Positions 9,187 to 18,999 of a stretch of DNA of 64,000 bases are shown in pieces. Within the stretch, counting starts at the first letter, position 1; every line of letters starts with the position of its first letter. Source of the DNA: CAVQEK01 sp963711495 (GTDB lineage Bacteria > Bacteroidota > Bacteroidia > Cytophagales > Cyclobacteriaceae). The notes beneath the pieces are model-generated. The model had not been told where the DNA came from. It saw only the letters and a list, made by a program, of their open reading frames with translations, and did no database searches. A program made the position numbers and the translations under genes. The stretch lies in NCBI GenBank assembly GCA_963711495.1, contig CAVQEK010000003.1, positions 1 to 64,000 of the forward strand, read 5' to 3'.

Positions 9187-10983
9187 GTGAAAAAGGACTT
9201 ATTAACCAAGGTTTTGTTGGCGGTCGCTTTCGTGTTATTACTTTGCAGTCCGATCCTTTTAAAGCCGGACCGGCAGAAGGGGATCAAACCGGATGAGAAA
9301 TTAAAGACACAAGCCATTAAGAATTACGGATTCTATCTGCAGGAAATTGCCCAACAGGCAGGGGTGGATTTCAGGCACCAATCACCAATTCTTGACAAGA
9401 AGATCAAACATATATTGCCACAAATAGCTTCAATGGGGGCCTCTGCTTCAGTGTGTGATTATGATAATGATGGATGGAGCGATATCTATTTTACCAATAG
9501 CCGGACCGGTTCGCAAAATGCCCTGTATCATAACAATAAAGACGGTACTTTCACAGATGTGGCCGGTGAATTGGGTGTTGCCGATGTAAATCGAAAAAAT
9601 ACCGGGGTGTCTATGGGCGCTGTTTGGGGAGATTACAATAATGATGGCTTTGAAGACCTGTTTGTGTACAAATGGGGTAAATCGGAGTTATTTAGAAACA
9701 ACGGTGGAAAGGGATTTGAAGAGGTTACCCAACAATGTGATTTACCGGGTTGGGCCAATGCCAACACCGCCATTTGGCTCGATGTGGATAATGACGGATT
9801 TCTCGATCTTTTCGTCGGTGGATATTACCGTGAAAATATCGACCTGTGGAATTTGAAAGATACCAAAATTATGCCGGAAAGTTATGAATATGCCAATAAT
9901 GGGGGCCGAAACTATCTGCTCAAAAACATGGGTGACGGCACCTTTAAGGATGTGACGTTCGACTATGGACTGGCTTCCACCAAGTGGACATTGGCTGCAG
10001 GAGCGGCGGACATGAATGGTGATAATTATCCGGAGTTGATCATAGCCAATGATTACAGCATCGATGAATATTATATGAATATCGGAGGAAAAAAATTCAG
10101 GGAAGTAAGTAAAGATGTGGGCATTGGTTTTACTCCAAAAAGCGGCATGAACATTTCCTTTGGCGATGTCGATAATACCGGCCATCTGGCGATTTATATT
10201 TCGAACATTACCGAAATGGGGATTCTGTTACAGGGTAATAATCTCTGGTTCCCTGAATACAGCGATAAAGGCATTACTTACAAAAATGTCGCCCGCCTGA
10301 AAGGAGTGGAGTTGGGGGGCTGGAGCTATGGCGCTCAGTTCGGAGATCTCAATAATGACGGTTTACTCGACCTCTATGAAGCCAACGGGTATATTTCCGG
10401 CAGAAAGGGCGTTTCTTACTGGTACGATTACTCCAAGGTCAGTGGTGGTAATAAGGCCATTATTTCCGATGCAGCCAACTGGCCGGATATGGAAGGGAAG
10501 AGCCAGTCGGGATACCAGCAAAATATGATCTGGGTAAACCGTGGTGGTGTTTTTGAAGATGCTTCCACCAAGGTTTGTGGGGAGATGTCGTTGGACAGCA
10601 GATCTGTGGTTTATGCCGACCTTTGGAATCGCGGTGTGCTCGATGTGATTGTGGCCGATCAAAACAATGTACCGCTCATTTATAAAAACTATGTTGATCC
10701 TGCCAATCACTGGATCGATTTTGATTTAAAAGGCACAAAAAGCAATCGCAGTGCCATTGGAAGCAGGGTAGAATTGCAGTGGGACGGCCATAAACAATTG
10801 CAGGTATTGAACGGAGGTATTGGATTTTGTGGGCAAAATCAACATAAACTTCATTTTGGCATTGGTAAAAATATTATAGTCGATAAGGCCATCATCTACT
10901 GGCCTTCCGGTGAAAAAAGTGTCCTTGAACATCCGGCTGTCGACCAGGTACACCAAGTAGTTGAAGATCAGCAAAATATTTAG
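9187..10983 (+). CDS. FG-GAP/VCBS propeller protein with C-terminal ASPIC/UnbV domain (CRTAC1-like)
   Basis: A 598-residue exported protein. It starts at GTG and opens with a hydrophobic signal or anchor (residues 5-25). Calcium-binding-type loops recur at about Asp91 (DYDNDG), Asp149 (DYNNDG), Asp199 (DVDNDG), Asp275 (DMNGD), Asp327, Asp387 (DLNNDG) and Asp478 (degenerate), which fits a seven-bladed integrin-like propeller. Residues 508-595 match the ASPIC/UnbV domain (SNRSAIGSRV, then LHFGIG and WPSGE). UnbV proteins accompany enediyne polyketide synthase genes, where their role is unassigned; CRTAC1-like proteins are also common in Bacteroidota and Planctomycetes. It lies 14 bases before the UnbU-like gene, in the same V-U order as in enediyne clusters. 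Confidence 0.9.
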   Translation: MKKDLLTKVLLAVAFVLLLCSPILLKPDRQKGIKPDEKLKTQAIKNYGFYLQEIAQQAGVDFRHQSPILDKKIKHILPQIASMGASASVCDYDNDGWSDIYFTNSRTGSQNALYHNNKDGTFTDVAGELGVADVNRKNTGVSMGAVWGDYNNDGFEDLFVYKWGKSELFRNNGGKGFEEVTQQCDLPGWANANTAIWLDVDNDGFLDLFVGGYYRENIDLWNLKDTKIMPESYEYANNGGRNYLLKNMGDGTFKDVTFDYGLASTKWTLAAGAADMNGDNYPELIIANDYSIDEYYMNIGGKKFREVSKDVGIGFTPKSGMNISFGDVDNTGHLAIYISNITEMGILLQGNNLWFPEYSDKGITYKNVARLKGVELGGWSYGAQFGDLNNDGLLDLYEANGYISGRKGVSYWYDYSKVSGGNKAIISDAANWPDMEGKSQSGYQQNMIWVNRGGVFEDASTKVCGEMSLDSRSVVYADLWNRGVLDVIVADQNNVPLIYKNYVDPANHWIDFDLKGTKSNRSAIGSRVELQWDGHKQLQVLNGGIGFCGQNQHKLHFGIGKNIIVDKAIIYWPSGEKSVLEHPAVDQVHQVVEDQQNI

Positions 10984-10997
10984 CGTAGTATTCAATA

Positions 10998-11837
10998 ATG
11001 ACAGAGGTAAGCAAAATAGCATCAGGAGCAATCTCCTTGAAAAAGTGGAACGAGGTGTATTTTCGATATGTTCCACCCGTATTCATTACCCTTATTTTAC
11101 TTGTTGGTCACTTTACCTTTGGAATGCTCGATAGTTTCCGCAATGTAATGGTTTCCATAGGCACCAGCATGCTGGTTGAGATTATTTTGGCACGGATAGT
11201 TTTGAAAAGCTGGAAAAACCTCTCCAGTGCCTATATATCGGGGATCAGTGTTGGCATTTTAATCAGATCTACCATGATCTGGCCTTATATCATTACGGCA
11301 GCCATTTCAATCATGACCAAGTATGTACTGCGCTATAAAGGCCGGCACATCTGGAATCCATCTAATTTTGGCGTGTCATGGATGTTGTTTATGGCGCCTT
11401 TCAGTGTTGCCGGCTTGAGCATACAATGGGGCAATAACCTCGTTGCGCTTGTGGTGATATGGATGCTCGGCATGATCATCGTGTGGAGAGCGAAACGATT
11501 ACACATTACATTGACCTACGTTCTGAGTTTTGTGTTCTTTGCATTCCTGCGCAGTTTGATCACCGATGACAACTTCTTTGCGGAATTGGCGCCGTTAACC
11601 GGTCCGATGTATCAACTGTTCATTTTCTTCATGATAACTGATCCCCCAACCAATGTGCGCAGTAAAAAAGGGCAAATTCTTGTAGCATTCCTGGTGGCAT
11701 TTGTCGAATTTATTTTGCGTATGAATCAGTTTATTTATGCGCCATTTTATGCCCTGTTCATTGTGGGCCCGATTGCCAAATTCATCGATCTCAAATTATC
11801 TTCAGCGACCATGAATCTTCAAAAATCCAGTGCCTAA
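10998..11837 (+). CDS. RnfD/NqrB-like integral membrane protein (UnbU type)
   Basis: A 279-residue polytopic protein with about nine hydrophobic segments. Family marks are GRHIWNPSNFG (residues 115-125), like the NPxxF segment of RnfD/NqrB, and FFMITDPPT (residues 210-218), like their conserved TDP motif. It lacks the S(T)GAT threonine motif that carries covalent FMN in RnfD and NqrB, and also the GSIGET segment. It is therefore not a functional Rnf/Nqr subunit in the usual sense, and no other rnf or nqr genes are near. The match is to UnbU, the membrane partner of UnbV in enediyne cassettes. It follows the UnbV gene by 14 bases and ends facing the ABC-type permease gene. A role in electron transfer or membrane export is inference only. 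Confidence 0.78.
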   Translation: MTEVSKIASGAISLKKWNEVYFRYVPPVFITLILLVGHFTFGMLDSFRNVMVSIGTSMLVEIILARIVLKSWKNLSSAYISGISVGILIRSTMIWPYIITAAISIMTKYVLRYKGRHIWNPSNFGVSWMLFMAPFSVAGLSIQWGNNLVALVVIWMLGMIIVWRAKRLHITLTYVLSFVFFAFLRSLITDDNFFAELAPLTGPMYQLFIFFMITDPPTNVRSKKGQILVAFLVAFVEFILRMNQFIYAPFYALFIVGPIAKFIDLKLSSATMNLQKSSA

Positions 11838-11895
11838 TGGGAAAACGAAAAAAATATAGCTTCCGGAAAGCAATTTTCACCCGGTAAATTATACC

Positions 11896-14328
11896 CTAGA
11901 TTTCACGCAAGACATCCACAGGATTGGTGCGTGCTGCTTTGAATGATTGATAACTGATGGTAATCCAGGCTATGAGCAAGGAAACAGTTCCTGCCAAAAT
12001 GTAGATTCCAACCCCAAGTGACACTTTATAGGCAAAAGAATCCAGCCATTTGTTCATGGCATAGATAGAAATGGGGATGGAAAGCAGGAAGGCCAACGCA
12101 ATCAGCAGGGAGAGTTCACGGGAAACCATAACCAATATATTATCAACACTTGCACCGAATGCTTTTCGTATTCCAATCTCCCGGAATCGTTTCTCCGCAT
12201 AGTACATTGACATGGCATATAAGCCAAGGCAACTGATCAGCAGTGAAATGAAAGCAAAATACTTGATGAGGTCGAATGTGTTAAAATCACTTTTGTACTG
12301 CAGCATCAAGTGGTCATTCAAAGTATAGTAGTCAAAAGGTGTATCTGGCACCACTTCTTTCCATTCTGTTTTTAAGGCGGACAGCAGTTCCTGGAAATTG
12401 TCAAAATTGGCATTAATAACCATATACTGGTATTTTTTGCCATTACCGATCGTAAACATAACTGGCTCGATGGTCTCATGCAGTGACAATTGATGAAAAT
12501 CATTCACTACACCTACAATTTCGTATTGGTATGTTTTGCCTTCCCAGTCGAAGTATACAATTTGTCCGGGGCACCGGTCGGGAGTCCAGCCCAGGGATTT
12601 GGCAGCGGTTTCCGAAATCAGGATTTTATCCATGAGAGTATCTTTGTTGTAGGTCAAAAAATAAGTACCACTAAGCGGTTTCAATCCCATTATCTGAGCA
12701 TATTCCAAATCTACGTTGTTGTTGTAAATATGAATGGCATCGTCCATGGTCTGTCCTTTTTTGTAAACAAGGAGGTCATTGGTCACCGGCGATCCCGGTA
12801 TGTTGTTGGCCCCGGAAACACCACTGACCATGGATAAACTGCTGAATTTTTGTTTTAAGACTTCATATTTACCGGAAGATTCCTGTGTATTCAATGGAAT
12901 GATCAGCTTGCTGTTGGGGTTGAAGCCGAGATCTTTATCTTTAATAAAATCCACTTGTTTGGTAATAATGATAATAGCACTGATCAAAACGATTGAAATC
13001 ACAAATTGAAATACGACCAGCCCTTTTCGCAGCAGTGAGGAACCACCCCGGTCACTTCTTTTTCCTTTCAGGACAGCATTGGGCTGGAATGATGAAAGAT
13101 AAAAAGCAGGGTAAAAACCAGCAACAATACCTGTGATAATCAAAAAGCCTAATAGATACAGGGCCAGCATACGGTAATTGTCAGGAGTAAAGATCAACGG
13201 ACGATCGAGGAGTTGATTAAAGTATGGGAGAAAAAAACTGGCAATTAGCAAACTTAACATCAGGGAAAATAAGACAATTAAAAAAGATTCTGCCAAAAAT
13301 TGAATGATCAGTCCTTTAGGCGTGACGCCCATTACTTTTCTTATACCCACTTCAAGGCTTCTCTTTCCGGCCTGCGCTGTAGATAAATTGATATAATTTA
13401 CACAGGCAAGAATAAGAATTAAAATACCAATAGTGATCAAGACATAGATAAAAGTGAGATTGGTTGTGCCGGGAATATTGACCATGTAGCCTTGTGTAGT
13501 ATGAATTGACTGTACCGGTTGCAATGCCATGGTTTTGTTCAAACCCATAGCCTTCATCATTTCACCACCATTTTTTAGTAAAAGATCGTTTATTTTCTTT
13601 TCCACGGCCTGTGGGTCGGAACCCGGGATCAATTTTGCGTAAGTGAAAACCATGTTATTGCCAACCCAATTGGTCATTTCTTTATTGAAATAGTTGTTCC
13701 ACATGTGGTGATCCATGGACACGAAGTAGTTGGGCACCAGATGTGTATTATGCGCTTTGCCGTCGTAAACCGCTGTAACTTCGAAATCTGATTTGCCAAA
13801 CGTCATGCTGATCTTAACCATTTTTCCAATCGGATCTTCATCACCAAATATGGTTTGTGCCCAGTGTTTTTCCAGAACAATAGCATTGGGGTGGGCCAGT
13901 GGATGCTTTTGATTACCTTTAATAATATCGTATTTGAGGATGTCAAAAATGGCAGTATCTACGATATATCCGTTTGATATATACCAGGAATCTTCCTTGT
14001 AGTTGATCATACTCTTTCCTCCGAACAAATCACTGCTCGTGGCACGTGCAGTATAGGCTATTTCTGGAACTTCTTCATTAATGGTACGAGCAACGGGAAC
14101 CGAAGATGTAGCCAGATCGAAGACTTGCCCGTCTTTTTGACTGATCAGGGAAGTGAGGCGATATACCGATCCATCATGATAATTATCGTAACTCAATTCT
14201 CGTGTGGTGTAGAAAAACAAGAGGATACAACAAGCCAGGCTCACCGACAAACCAATAATATTGATCGCCGTAAAAAGTCTGTTTCTCATCATATTTCGGA
14301 AGGTGATCTTGAGATAGTTTTTAAACAT
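11896..14328 (-). CDS. ABC transporter permease, FtsX/MacB duplicated type
   Basis: An 810-residue inner-membrane protein with the two-half layout of Bacteroidota orphan permeases. There is an N-terminal membrane helix (about 20-45), a MacB-like periplasmic domain, an FtsX core with three helices (about 285-420), a further helix pair and second periplasmic domain (about 425-670), and a last FtsX core (about 680-800) containing REIGIRKAFGAS. The first core has the matching LEVGIRKVMGVT. Such proteins couple a cytoplasmic ATPase to periplasmic work such as lipoprotein or antimicrobial extrusion. No ATPase gene is adjacent, so the partner must lie elsewhere. It converges with the UnbU-like gene. 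Confidence 0.9.
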   Translation of the reverse strand: MFKNYLKITFRNMMRNRLFTAINIIGLSVSLACCILLFFYTTRELSYDNYHDGSVYRLTSLISQKDGQVFDLATSSVPVARTINEEVPEIAYTARATSSDLFGGKSMINYKEDSWYISNGYIVDTAIFDILKYDIIKGNQKHPLAHPNAIVLEKHWAQTIFGDEDPIGKMVKISMTFGKSDFEVTAVYDGKAHNTHLVPNYFVSMDHHMWNNYFNKEMTNWVGNNMVFTYAKLIPGSDPQAVEKKINDLLLKNGGEMMKAMGLNKTMALQPVQSIHTTQGYMVNIPGTTNLTFIYVLITIGILILILACVNYINLSTAQAGKRSLEVGIRKVMGVTPKGLIIQFLAESFLIVLFSLMLSLLIASFFLPYFNQLLDRPLIFTPDNYRMLALYLLGFLIITGIVAGFYPAFYLSSFQPNAVLKGKRSDRGGSSLLRKGLVVFQFVISIVLISAIIIITKQVDFIKDKDLGFNPNSKLIIPLNTQESSGKYEVLKQKFSSLSMVSGVSGANNIPGSPVTNDLLVYKKGQTMDDAIHIYNNNVDLEYAQIMGLKPLSGTYFLTYNKDTLMDKILISETAAKSLGWTPDRCPGQIVYFDWEGKTYQYEIVGVVNDFHQLSLHETIEPVMFTIGNGKKYQYMVINANFDNFQELLSALKTEWKEVVPDTPFDYYTLNDHLMLQYKSDFNTFDLIKYFAFISLLISCLGLYAMSMYYAEKRFREIGIRKAFGASVDNILVMVSRELSLLIALAFLLSIPISIYAMNKWLDSFAYKVSLGVGIYILAGTVSLLIAWITISYQSFKAARTNPVDVLREI

Positions 14329-14637
14329 GGCAAAAAAATATTTTCATTTTTATTTCAATGGGCATGCCACAAAATTAATTTACTGATTTACAGTTGAATA
14401 GAAGAAATTGAATGGATAATTCCAACGAGTAAGTGATCACTAATGAATAGAAAGGTGTCCTAAACCGGACATAAATTTTAAAAATGAATTGCTGGTGGGG
14501 TAATGATCTAATCATCATATTTCAAGCCCAATTGCGCTCAATGATATCTTGTTAAGACCTGGGGTTGAGTTATGGTCTGAATTGTAGTGATCAATCGGTG
14601 ATTGATGATTTACGAATTTAACCCGGAAAGTCGATTT
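14329..14637. other. Intergenic region without recognised gene
   Basis: About 310 AT-rich bases between the starts of the permease gene and the end of the mutarotase gene, both on the minus strand. It should hold the permease promoter. I saw no clear hairpin-plus-U-run terminator, RNA gene or good open frame. Confidence 0.6.
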
Positions 14638-15783
14638 TCACATCAATTGTCGGAATGTACCGAATTTATACACCGTAGTCGAATGAAAAGTTTCTCCGGG
14701 CTGGAGCACGGTAGATGGAAAGTTGGGGTGGTGTGGGGAGTCGGGGAAATGCTGGGTTTCCAGGCATACCGCAGATCTCGGTCCATAGGAGTGGCCGCCT
14801 TTTCCAATATCGGTGCCTTTGCCGGTGAGTGAATTGGCGGTATAAACTTGTAATCCGGGTTCCGTGGTATACACCTCCAGTACCCGCCCTGTTGCTGCGT
14901 CGGTTAAGCTGGCCGCAAAAGCCAGATCTACGGAATCCTTATTCAGCACAAAATTGTGGTCATATCCACCAACATTTTTGAGTTGCTGATTGTCTTCATC
15001 GATACGCTCGCCCAGCATGTGTGGCGTAGTAAAATCGAAAGGTGTACCCTTTACAGCCAGCAATTCACCCGTTGGTATAGCCTGGTCATTGACGGGGGTA
15101 AATTTATTGGCGTTTACCCAGAGGGCCTGGTTGAGTACATCTCCATTGCCTTCGCCATTGAGATTAAAAAAAGCATGATTCGTTAGATTCAACACAGTTG
15201 GCTTGTCCGAAGTTGCCTTGTAATCCAATCTGAGTTCATTCTTCTCTGTGACAGAATAAGTGACCTTCACCTGTAAATTCCCGGGATAACCCTCCTCACC
15301 GTCCTTGGAAAAATAGGACAACTCCAGGGTGTGATCATCGATTTGATGGGCATCCCAAACCACCAGCCGGAATCCTTTACTGCCGCCGTGAATGGAATTT
15401 TCTCCATTATTTTTGGCAAGATGATAAGTGCTGTCTCCGAGGTTGAATTCTGCCCCTGCAATGCGATTGGCAAAACGTCCGATGGTGGCGCCCAGAGAAG
15501 CTGATCCATTAAAATATGCCTCGGCAGATTCATAACCCAAACAGACATCCCCCAATTTCCCTTCTCGATCAGGCACGATAATGGAGACAATTTTACCACC
15601 AAAATTGGTGATTTGTACGGTCATGCCTTCATTGTTTTTGAGCGTATAAAGATCTACCTGTTTACCATCACGGGCAGTTTGAAAATTTTTACGTTCCACT
15701 GGTATATAATTGATTTTCTTTGTTCCGCATGCCGAAAGCACAACAACAGTCATTATTAAAAAAGTCCGGCTGAAATTCTTCAT
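14638..15783 (-). CDS. galM: Aldose 1-epimerase (galactose mutarotase), lipoprotein
   Basis: 381 residues. It interconverts alpha and beta anomers of galactose, glucose and similar sugars. A lipoprotein signal (VVVLSACGTKK) puts it in the periplasm or on a membrane surface, unlike the cytosolic E. coli GalM. The galactose mutarotase fold starts near residue 35. Active-site motifs are present: GRFANRI, NSIHGG, the acid His in NLTNHAFFNL, the substrate-binding Asp in GGYDHNF, and the base Glu in CLETQHFPDSPHHPNFPS. The gene stands alone, with divergent promoters shared with the large coiled-coil gene at 15971. It probably serves glycan-derived sugars released outside the cytoplasm. Confidence 0.93.
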   Translation of the reverse strand: MKNFSRTFLIMTVVVLSACGTKKINYIPVERKNFQTARDGKQVDLYTLKNNEGMTVQITNFGGKIVSIIVPDREGKLGDVCLGYESAEAYFNGSASLGATIGRFANRIAGAEFNLGDSTYHLAKNNGENSIHGGSKGFRLVVWDAHQIDDHTLELSYFSKDGEEGYPGNLQVKVTYSVTEKNELRLDYKATSDKPTVLNLTNHAFFNLNGEGNGDVLNQALWVNANKFTPVNDQAIPTGELLAVKGTPFDFTTPHMLGERIDEDNQQLKNVGGYDHNFVLNKDSVDLAFAASLTDAATGRVLEVYTTEPGLQVYTANSLTGKGTDIGKGGHSYGPRSAVCLETQHFPDSPHHPNFPSTVLQPGETFHSTTVYKFGTFRQLM

Positions 15784-15970
15784 TATTTAAAAAATTATGG
15801 TTTAATGTACTAAAATATAAAATTGATCAATTAATTCACCTTTTCCCAATATGCCATTTTATAATCATGGAAATTAAAATGGGGAAAATCAACCATGAAA
15901 TATACGAATGTACACTGGTTAATACTTATTTCATATCTTAGACTATCAATTAGGACCCCGATACCATTTC

Positions 15971-18900
15971 ATGAAGAATCTGCTTAAACAACTATCCACC
16001 TCGCTCAGGAAACTTTTAAGTGAACACCTGGAACGGCAATTTAATGCACAACTGGAAGAGTTGGACCAATTTGGTCATGTAGTGGAAAAACGCGTGTCGG
16101 ATTTAAAAAAGGCTTTAGAGGCTAAAATGAGTAATGAAAAGACCAGCCTTGACCTTTTCCAAATTGTGGAGCAATATCAGCGTGATATGCTTCAAATAAT
16201 GCAGCAACAATACCACGAAAAAGGCCAGGATTTTTATCGTAAAATTAGCCTGGATTATCAGCAGGCGTCTACTGAACTTTTAGATTCACTGCCAAAGAAG
16301 ATAACTCAGGAACAACCTCGGGAACGTTTTATTTTCATTAAAAGTGATAATTTTTGGATACGCGCAGCCAAATTTTTTAAACGCATATTTTTTTACCTGG
16401 ATACTACTCCGCGGCGTTTTCTTAACCTGTTCAGACGAATGTTCCGCAAACCTGCGCTTCCTGTTTCGTATTGGAATTATCATATTCCCTTTAGGAACCT
16501 TGCTATTTATTATTATGATTTTCACTTCAGGCGCGAACTTCAGGATGTTATCTGCGAGGTTTCAAAGCAATGTGTACAGGTTGTCAAAAACATATTAAAA
16601 AAGGAGGAAGAGGTTGATACGGTTTTGACAGATTTGCGGAAAGAAGGCAACAGCCCTGTTGCCATTCCTTCCGATTTATTGCAGCTCAATTTGACTGAAG
16701 AGCAGGCGATTATCAATAAGCTCAAAACTGATTTTCCAGGTCAGATCAAACAGACATTAAAAAAAATTGATCAGTCGTTCGCTATTCAGTCGGAACGGGC
16801 AGGGACCATAGAATTGCCTGCATTTTTATTTCGAAATGCGAAGATCAAACGCGCACGTAATCGGATGGATAAGTTCTATCAAAGGCAAGGCAAAGGTTGG
16901 GGAAATACCCTGTTTGCAATGTTCGATGATTGGAAGCTTGATCAGGAATTGTATTATGTAGTATTGCTCAGTAAGGCTGAAAAAAAGGAAATTGACCGTA
17001 TTTTCAACGAGAAAATCGAAGAACAATTAACGCATCTTTCGGAGATTGAAAAAGCCATTTCCATCTTAAAAGCCAATCTCTCCAAAAAGGAAAATCAAAA
17101 GGAGGTTTTGCGCAAAAAACTGGTTCAGCAGAAATACCTTGCCCACAAACAACTGACAACCTTGATACCCAATACAGTTGAATTTTTTATTGATCAGAAT
17201 TTTCCCGCCGTAGCCAACAGGTTGGATGTAACCATTGAAAATCTGGTAAAGGACATTGCACAAAAGAGATGGTTGACCAAACAAATATCGTACGATGTGC
17301 CTTTAAAAAGCAGCGACCTGGATCCATTTTCACCCTATGAATTGATTAGCTTTGAGTCTATCCCTGCTCTCACCGGTAAAACCTTCCAGATAAAGTCGCA
17401 GGTGTTGAAACAATCTGAAAAGATACTCGCAGATATTGATGCAATAGATAAAATTATTGAGTTTAACATTGATTCAGCCATCAATACGCTGGATACGGAA
17501 GATATTTCTGTTGAGGAGATTGGAAATATTGCCAACGAAGGCATCAATCGGGCTGCCCACAAACTACAGGAAATCCAGGAGACACTAAAACGTTTAAAGC
17601 AAAATCACCAGTCAAAAATGGACGAGGCGCTGGAGGAATTCTGCCAGTCGTTGATCGATTTGACTATAAACGAAAATGCTTTTAATCTTCGGATGCGGGT
17701 GACCACGGCGAAAACATTGCGCAAGACCAAGGATATTAAAAATATCGTTTTTGAACGTCTTAAAAATTATGCCCTCAAAGCCTGGGACAAAGGACAGGTG
17801 TTTTACCAAAAATTTGCGGAATATGTTGAACCATTACGTCGGAAAGTGGGGCTGCACAAAGGTGATGAAGCCATCGATACCGCTCTTTCTGACTTTTTAA
17901 ACAATTCCCAGCACATCATCAAAGGACTTCCTGTGGTGTACCAGCGATTATATAAAATACAGCCACTGAGTGAAATGAGTTTGTTTGTAGGCCGGGAGCA
18001 GGAAATCGATATACTCAAAAGAGCTTATGAAAATTGGCAGAAAGAGCGCTATGCATCATCGGTGATTGTCGGCGAACGTTGGTCTGGAATGACCACCCTT
18101 ATCCAGTATTTCATGGCGAAGATATGCTCCCATAAAAATGTGATCAGGTTAAATCCGGAGTTAAATCTTTATCATCCGAAGGATTTTTTTGATCTCTGGC
18201 AAAAGGCGCTCAAAAATGATCAGATTACCAGTGTTCAGGAAATTATCGACGCTTTGAATTCAACAAACGACAAACAAATCATTATCCTGGAAAATCTTCA
18301 AAATCTGTACCTGAGGACCATTCACGGATTTGAATGCCTGAAAATGCTTTGTGAAATTATTTCCAAAACTTATAAACAGAATTTTTGGCTCTGCAGTTGC
18401 AGTTTATATTCCTGGCATTATCTCGATCAAACCATCCAGTTAAGCAGCTACTTTGGATACATTGCGCTAATGGACGAACTCAGTCATTCGCATATCCGCG
18501 AGATCATCATTCGCAGAAATAATATTAGTGGTTATATGGTCCGGTTTGAACCGTCGGTTAAGAATCTGCGAAACAATAAATATATCAAACTCGATGATCA
18601 GGATCGGCAGGAATACCTCAAGGATCAGTTTTTTACCAGTCTGAATTCTTTTGCGAGAGGCAACATTTCTCTGGCACTCATTTTCTGGCTGTTGTCCACC
18701 AAGCATATTACGGAGGATGCCATAGAGATCAGTAATTTTGAGGAACCCGATTTTTCTTTCATGAATTCGCTTTCCAATGAAAAGGTGCTCGCTTTGTTTA
18801 TGCTGGTTGTGCATGATGGCTTGACCCTGGAGTTGTTTACGGAGGTATTTAATAAACCACCGGAACAATCAAAATTGTTATTACTGATGTTGATGGAAGA

Positions 18901-18997
18901 TGGAATTTTGGTGAATCGTGACGAGGTTTATATTGTTAATCCATTACTTTATCGTCAAACGGTCAGTTTACTCAAGTCACGCAACTTTATTTATTGA
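15971..18997 (+). CDS. Large coiled-coil protein with C-terminal degenerate P-loop (STAND/AAA-like) domain
   Basis: 1008 residues. Residues 1-125 are helical and charged. About 125-190 is a basic, aromatic-rich stretch that could touch a membrane but is not a clear transmembrane helix. Long coiled-coil-like helices follow to about 640. At about 673 a segment FVGREQEIDIL opens an Orc1/STAND-like NTPase domain. Its Walker A is GERWSGMTT (residues 701-709), where Met707 replaces the essential Lys. The Walker B-like strand is IIILENLQNLYLR, with Glu774 at the position where Asp is expected, so ATP hydrolysis is doubtful. The stop is two bases before the MscS-type channel gene, so the two are almost certainly co-expressed. 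I know no named function; a scaffold or regulator of the channel is inference. Confidence 0.8.
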   Translation: MKNLLKQLSTSLRKLLSEHLERQFNAQLEELDQFGHVVEKRVSDLKKALEAKMSNEKTSLDLFQIVEQYQRDMLQIMQQQYHEKGQDFYRKISLDYQQASTELLDSLPKKITQEQPRERFIFIKSDNFWIRAAKFFKRIFFYLDTTPRRFLNLFRRMFRKPALPVSYWNYHIPFRNLAIYYYDFHFRRELQDVICEVSKQCVQVVKNILKKEEEVDTVLTDLRKEGNSPVAIPSDLLQLNLTEEQAIINKLKTDFPGQIKQTLKKIDQSFAIQSERAGTIELPAFLFRNAKIKRARNRMDKFYQRQGKGWGNTLFAMFDDWKLDQELYYVVLLSKAEKKEIDRIFNEKIEEQLTHLSEIEKAISILKANLSKKENQKEVLRKKLVQQKYLAHKQLTTLIPNTVEFFIDQNFPAVANRLDVTIENLVKDIAQKRWLTKQISYDVPLKSSDLDPFSPYELISFESIPALTGKTFQIKSQVLKQSEKILADIDAIDKIIEFNIDSAINTLDTEDISVEEIGNIANEGINRAAHKLQEIQETLKRLKQNHQSKMDEALEEFCQSLIDLTINENAFNLRMRVTTAKTLRKTKDIKNIVFERLKNYALKAWDKGQVFYQKFAEYVEPLRRKVGLHKGDEAIDTALSDFLNNSQHIIKGLPVVYQRLYKIQPLSEMSLFVGREQEIDILKRAYENWQKERYASSVIVGERWSGMTTLIQYFMAKICSHKNVIRLNPELNLYHPKDFFDLWQKALKNDQITSVQEIIDALNSTNDKQIIILENLQNLYLRTIHGFECLKMLCEIISKTYKQNFWLCSCSLYSWHYLDQTIQLSSYFGYIALMDELSHSHIREIIIRRNNISGYMVRFEPSVKNLRNNKYIKLDDQDRQEYLKDQFFTSLNSFARGNISLALIFWLLSTKHITEDAIEISNFEEPDFSFMNSLSNEKVLALFMLVVHDGLTLELFTEVFNKPPEQSKLLLLMLMEDGILVNRDEVYIVNPLLYRQTVSLLKSRNFIY

Positions 18998-18999
18998 AA

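Noticed and set aside
9187..11837. An enediyne biosynthetic gene cluster
   Set aside because: Only the UnbV and UnbU types are present. No iterative polyketide synthase, thioesterase or tailoring genes occur anywhere in the window.
10998..11837. A functional Rnf or Nqr electron-transport subunit
   Set aside because: The flavin-attachment motif is missing and no other rnf or nqr subunit gene is in the window.
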